In this document: positions 15,334-17,369 of the stretch, piece by piece
Layout: every line of letters begins with the position of its first letter
Position numbering within the stretch: position 1 is the stretch's first letter
Assembly: GCA_024710445.1 (NCBI GenBank)
Contig: JANJUT010000187.1
Span: forward strand, 1-17,369
Direction of reading: 5' to 3'
Source: Thiobacillus sp.
Lineage (GTDB): Bacteria > Pseudomonadota > Gammaproteobacteria > Burkholderiales > Thiobacillaceae
DNA: 17,369 bases
Position numbers and translations under genes: made by a program
The notes under the pieces: model-generated
Databases searched by the model: none
What the model was told of the DNA's origin: nothing
The model's input: the letters and a program-made list of their open reading frames with translations, nothing else

Positions 15334-15960
15334 ATGGAAATCGAAGTCATTGCTGCCAAGCGTGAATTGCAAGGTACGGGTGCGAGCCGCCGTCTGCGTC
15401 ACGCGGGTAAAGTCCCCGGTATCGTCTATGGTGGTGAAGCCGCCCCCGTGCAAATCGAACTGGATCACAACACGCTGTACCACGCGCTGCGTAAAGAGGC
15501 CTTTCATGCCTCCGTGCTGACGCTGAATGTCGATGGCGCAAAAGAATCCGTGCTGCTGCGCGATTCGCAGTGGCATCCCTACAAGCAGCAAGTGCTGCAC
15601 GTTGACTTCCAGCGCGTCGACAAAACCCACAAGATCCACGTCAAGGTCCCGCTGCATTTCCTGAATGCCGATACCTGTCCGGGCGTGAAAACCGGTGGCG
15701 GCAAGCCGCACCACCTGATGACCGAGATTGATGTCCAGTGTCTGCCGAGCGATCTGCCCGAATTTATCGGGGTGGACATGGGCAAACTGGAAGTCGGCAC
15801 GACCATTCATGCTAACGAACTAAGCCTGCCCAAAGGCGTGGAATTGGTGGCGCACATCAAGCAGGAAGACCCTGCCGTGGCTTCGGTCAACGCGCCCAAG
15901 GTTGCTGCGGTTGAAGAGCCGGCAGCCGCACCTGCCGAGTCCGCAGAGCCCAAGGAGTAA
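15334..15960 (+). CDS. rplY: 50S ribosomal protein bL25, long CTC form
   Basis: bL25 binds 5S rRNA in the central protuberance of the large subunit. The 208-residue product is the two-domain CTC (TL5-like) form and not the short E. coli form of about 94 residues. The N-terminal 5S-binding domain (about 1-95) includes [20 protein letters not shown] (15-34). The beta-rich C-terminal domain (about 96-185) is followed by an Ala/Glu/Pro-rich tail that is probably disordered. AGGAG (15322-15326) lies seven bases before the ATG. The last codons (AAG GAG TAA) also provide a Shine-Dalgarno-like sequence just ahead of a tiny ORF and the pth gene. Confidence 0.97.
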   Translation: MEIEVIAAKRELQGTGASRRLRHAGKVPGIVYGGEAAPVQIELDHNTLYHALRKEAFHASVLTLNVDGAKESVLLRDSQWHPYKQQVLHVDFQRVDKTHKIHVKVPLHFLNADTCPGVKTGGGKPHHLMTEIDVQCLPSDLPEFIGVDMGKLEVGTTIHANELSLPKGVELVAHIKQEDPAVASVNAPKVAAVEEPAAAPAESAEPKE

Positions 15961-15965
15961 TCCGG

Positions 15966-15989
15966 ATGCGCAATCCCCGAGTGGTTTGA
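15966..15989 (+). other. Possible 7-codon leader ORF before pth (MRNPRVV)
   Basis: ATG at 15966 opens a 7-codon reading frame ending at TGA 15987-15989. It is preceded by AAGGAG (15952-15957) at eight bases, a better ribosome binding site than pth itself has. The Shine-Dalgarno bases also encode the final Lys-Glu of rplY, so the arrangement may be accidental. The ORF occupies the 5' arm and loop of a long hairpin, and its stop codon falls in the loop. Translation is not demonstrated. Confidence 0.35.
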
Positions 15990-16006
15990 TCTTGGCGGAT
16001 TGCGCA
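15967..16006 (+). promoter_or_regulatory. Long RNA hairpin between rplY and pth
   Basis: TGCGCAATCC (15967-15976) and GGATTGCGCA (15997-16006) are a perfect 10-bp inverted repeat. Inside it CCGAG (15977-15981) pairs with CTTGG (15991-15995, one G-U), leaving one bulged base and a 9-base loop. It begins six bases after the rplY stop and ends 11 bases before the pth ATG. No U-tract follows, so it is not a standard intrinsic terminator. A translational control element or an RNA processing site is more likely. Confidence 0.7.
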
Positions 16007-16017
16007 CCGGGTGCGGC

Positions 16018-16617
16018 ATGACAGCGTCAGGCCTGATCGCCCCCCGCCTGATTGTCGGCCTCGGTAACCCGGGGCGTGACTACGAAGAAACCCGGCACAA
16101 TGCCGGGTTTTGGTTTTGCGCGCGTCTTGCGCAGAAGTGGGGCGCTTCGCTTGCAATGGAATCACGTTTTCACGGCATCGTCGGACGTGGTGCGCAAAGC
16201 GTCTGGATGCTGTTGCCGCAAACCTTCATGAATCGTTCAGGTCAGGCGGTCGGTGCGCTCGCACGGTTTCATCGCATCGCCCCATCCGAAATTCTGGTGG
16301 TGCATGACGAACTCGATATTCCTCCCGGCCAATTGCGCCTGAAGTTCGGCGGTGGCATGGGCGGGCACAATGGCCTGAAAGACATCACGTCGCATCTGGG
16401 CACGCAGGATTACTGGCGGCTGCGCATCGGGATTGGCCATCCGGGCGACCGCCATGAGGTGGTGAATTACGTCTTGAAGCCGCCGCGCCGTGAGGAGCAG
16501 GTTGAAATCGATCGTTCAATTGAACGTGCGATCGATTTGTGGCCCCTGATCGAAAAAGGCGACTGGAATGCAGCCATCCAGCGCGCCAACACCAAACCCC
16601 AACCTGGCAGCCCCTAG
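16018..16617 (+). CDS. pth: Peptidyl-tRNA hydrolase
   Basis: Pth releases tRNA from peptidyl-tRNAs that drop off ribosomes. The 199-residue product from the ATG at 16018 has the family start [22 protein letters not shown]17 and catalytic H27 are equivalent to E. coli N10 and H20. Further motifs are PQTFMNRSG (67-75, N72), VVHDELD (94-100, D97) and [13 protein letters not shown] (111-123, N118). All catalytic and tRNA-binding residues are intact. An in-frame TTG at 16000 would add six residues but lies inside the 3' arm of a hairpin. The chosen ATG has only a weak GGGTG at close spacing, so initiation may depend on upstream translation. It follows rplY and precedes ychF by 14 bases, a widely conserved pth-ychF pair. 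Confidence 0.96.
   Translation: MTASGLIAPRLIVGLGNPGRDYEETRHNAGFWFCARLAQKWGASLAMESRFHGIVGRGAQSVWMLLPQTFMNRSGQAVGALARFHRIAPSEILVVHDELDIPPGQLRLKFGGGMGGHNGLKDITSHLGTQDYWRLRIGIGHPGDRHEVVNYVLKPPRREEQVEIDRSIERAIDLWPLIEKGDWNAAIQRANTKPQPGSP
16088..16117 (+). terminator. Terminator-like hairpin inside the pth coding region
   Basis: AAACCCGGC (16088-16096), loop ACAAT and GCCGGGTTT (16102-16110) form a perfect 9-bp stem, followed by TGGTTTT. It resembles an intrinsic terminator about 70 bases into pth and encodes the conserved TRHNAGFWF segment. An upstream copy of the 5' arm (AACCCGG, 16066-16072) and CCGGGT at 16007-16012 could form competing pairings. It may simply reflect codon choice for a conserved motif. 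Confidence 0.4.
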
Positions 16618-16631
16618 TTTCAGGAAAATCC

Positions 16632-17369
16632 ATGAGTCTTAAATGTGGCATCGTCGGCCTGCCCAACGTCGGCAAATCTACCCTTTTCAATGCACTGACC
16701 CAAGCGGGTATCGCGGCGGAAAACTATCCTTTTTGCACCATTGAACCGAACACCGGCGTGGTTGAGGTTCCGGATATGCGCTTGACGCAATTATCGGAAA
16801 TAATCAAACCGCAGAAAGTGGTCCCGGCCATCGTGGAGTTCGTCGATATTGCCGGCCTGGTGGCAGGGGCATCCAAAGGAGAAGGGCTTGGCAACCAGTT
16901 CCTGGCCAATATCCGTGAAACCGACGCGATCTGCCATGTGGTGCGCTGTTTCCATGATGAAAACGTGATTCACGTTGCCGGCAAGGTGGATCCCCTGTCC
17001 GATGTGGAAACCATTGCAACCGAGTTGGCGCTGGCTGATCTGGCAAGCGCCGAAAAAGCCTTGGCGCGTGCTGAAAAGACCGCGCGTGCAGGCGACAAGG
17101 AAGCGCAGAAGCTGGTCGCTGCCCTGAAGCCGGTAGTGGCCACGCTCAACGAAGGCCGTCCGGCACGGGCTGCTGGCCTGGATGCCGAAGGCCTCGCAGC
17201 CATCAAGCCTTTGTGTCTGATGACGGTCAAGCCTGCACTGTATGTGGCCAATGTCAGTGAAGACGGTTTTCACGACAATCCCATGCTTGATGCCTTGGTG
17301 GCCTTTGCCGAGAAGGAAGGCGCACCGGTGGTGCCGGTATGTGCGGCGATGGAGGCCGAATTGCAGGAA
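16632..17369 (+). CDS. ychF: Ribosome-binding ATPase YchF/OLA1 (3' end beyond window)
   Basis: YchF is an Obg-family P-loop protein that binds ribosomes and prefers ATP over GTP. The frame runs open from the ATG at 16632 to the window edge, giving 246 of about 363 residues. The P-loop is GLPNVGKS (9-16), switch [11 protein letters not shown] (31-40), and [17 protein letters not shown] (72-88) holds G3. NVSE (207-210) replaces the usual NKxD G4 motif, the change linked to ATP specificity in this family. The helical coiled-coil insertion lies between about 120 and 195. The C-terminal TGS domain is outside the window. AGGA (16622-16625) is six bases before the ATG. It is probably co-transcribed with pth. 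Confidence 0.97.
   Translation, partial: MSLKCGIVGLPNVGKSTLFNALTQAGIAAENYPFCTIEPNTGVVEVPDMRLTQLSEIIKPQKVVPAIVEFVDIAGLVAGASKGEGLGNQFLANIRETDAICHVVRCFHDENVIHVAGKVDPLSDVETIATELALADLASAEKALARAEKTARAGDKEAQKLVAALKPVVATLNEGRPARAAGLDAEGLAAIKPLCLMTVKPALYVANVSEDGFHDNPMLDALVAFAEKEGAPVVPVCAAMEAELQE

Noticed and set aside
16000..16017. TTG start giving a six-residue longer Pth
   Set aside because: The TTG lies in the 3' arm of the hairpin without a properly spaced Shine-Dalgarno. The ATG at 16018 gives a normal Pth N-terminus. It is not fully excluded.

Overview
This window looks like core chromosome from a betaproteobacterium, probably of the Nitrosomonadales/Thiobacillus type. The base composition is GC-rich. 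The gene order matches blocks I remember from Beta- and Gammaproteobacteria, and an Alvin-type ferredoxin sits next to coaD. No mobile element, integrase, phage gene or CRISPR array is visible. The genus assignment is an inference.

Layout: the first 68 bases hold the tail of a plus-strand membrane protein, followed by a convergent terminator. A minus-strand block follows (transcribed ftsY-ftsE-ftsX-rpoH): the SRP receptor, the FtsEX cell-division ABC complex and heat-shock sigma factor 32. rpoH has its own control region, with a perfect CIRCE (HrcA operator) inverted repeat. From 3829 a plus-strand operon-like chain runs M16 peptidase (catalytic)-M16 peptidase (non-catalytic)-rsmD-coaD-ferredoxin, with overlapping or closely spaced genes. 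The minus strand then carries mutM followed by a dynamin-like GTPase, whose stop codon lies 4 bases from the ferredoxin stop codon. From 10940 to the right edge a second plus-strand block runs TPR lipoprotein-lolB-ispE-tRNA-Gln(UUG)-terminator-prs-rplY-pth-ychF (ychF cut by the window end). From memory the same order occurs around PA4667-PA4673 of Pseudomonas aeruginosa.

Functional themes: membrane protein delivery and division (FtsY, FtsEX), heat shock (RpoH), periplasmic proteolysis (M16 pair), ribosome and translation (RsmD, bL25, Pth, YchF, tRNA-Gln), CoA, isoprenoid and PRPP synthesis (CoaD, IspE, Prs), outer-membrane lipoprotein sorting (LolB) and oxidative DNA repair (MutM).

Nearly all genes are recognisable housekeeping families. 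The less ordinary signals are regulatory. They are the CIRCE element over the rpoH promoter (with a sigma-E-like promoter match overlapping it), a 7-codon ORF with a strong Shine-Dalgarno inside a long hairpin just before pth, a terminator-like hairpin early inside pth, and a tRNA plus strong terminator placed immediately before prs. The dynamin-like GTPase is the gene of least certain role.
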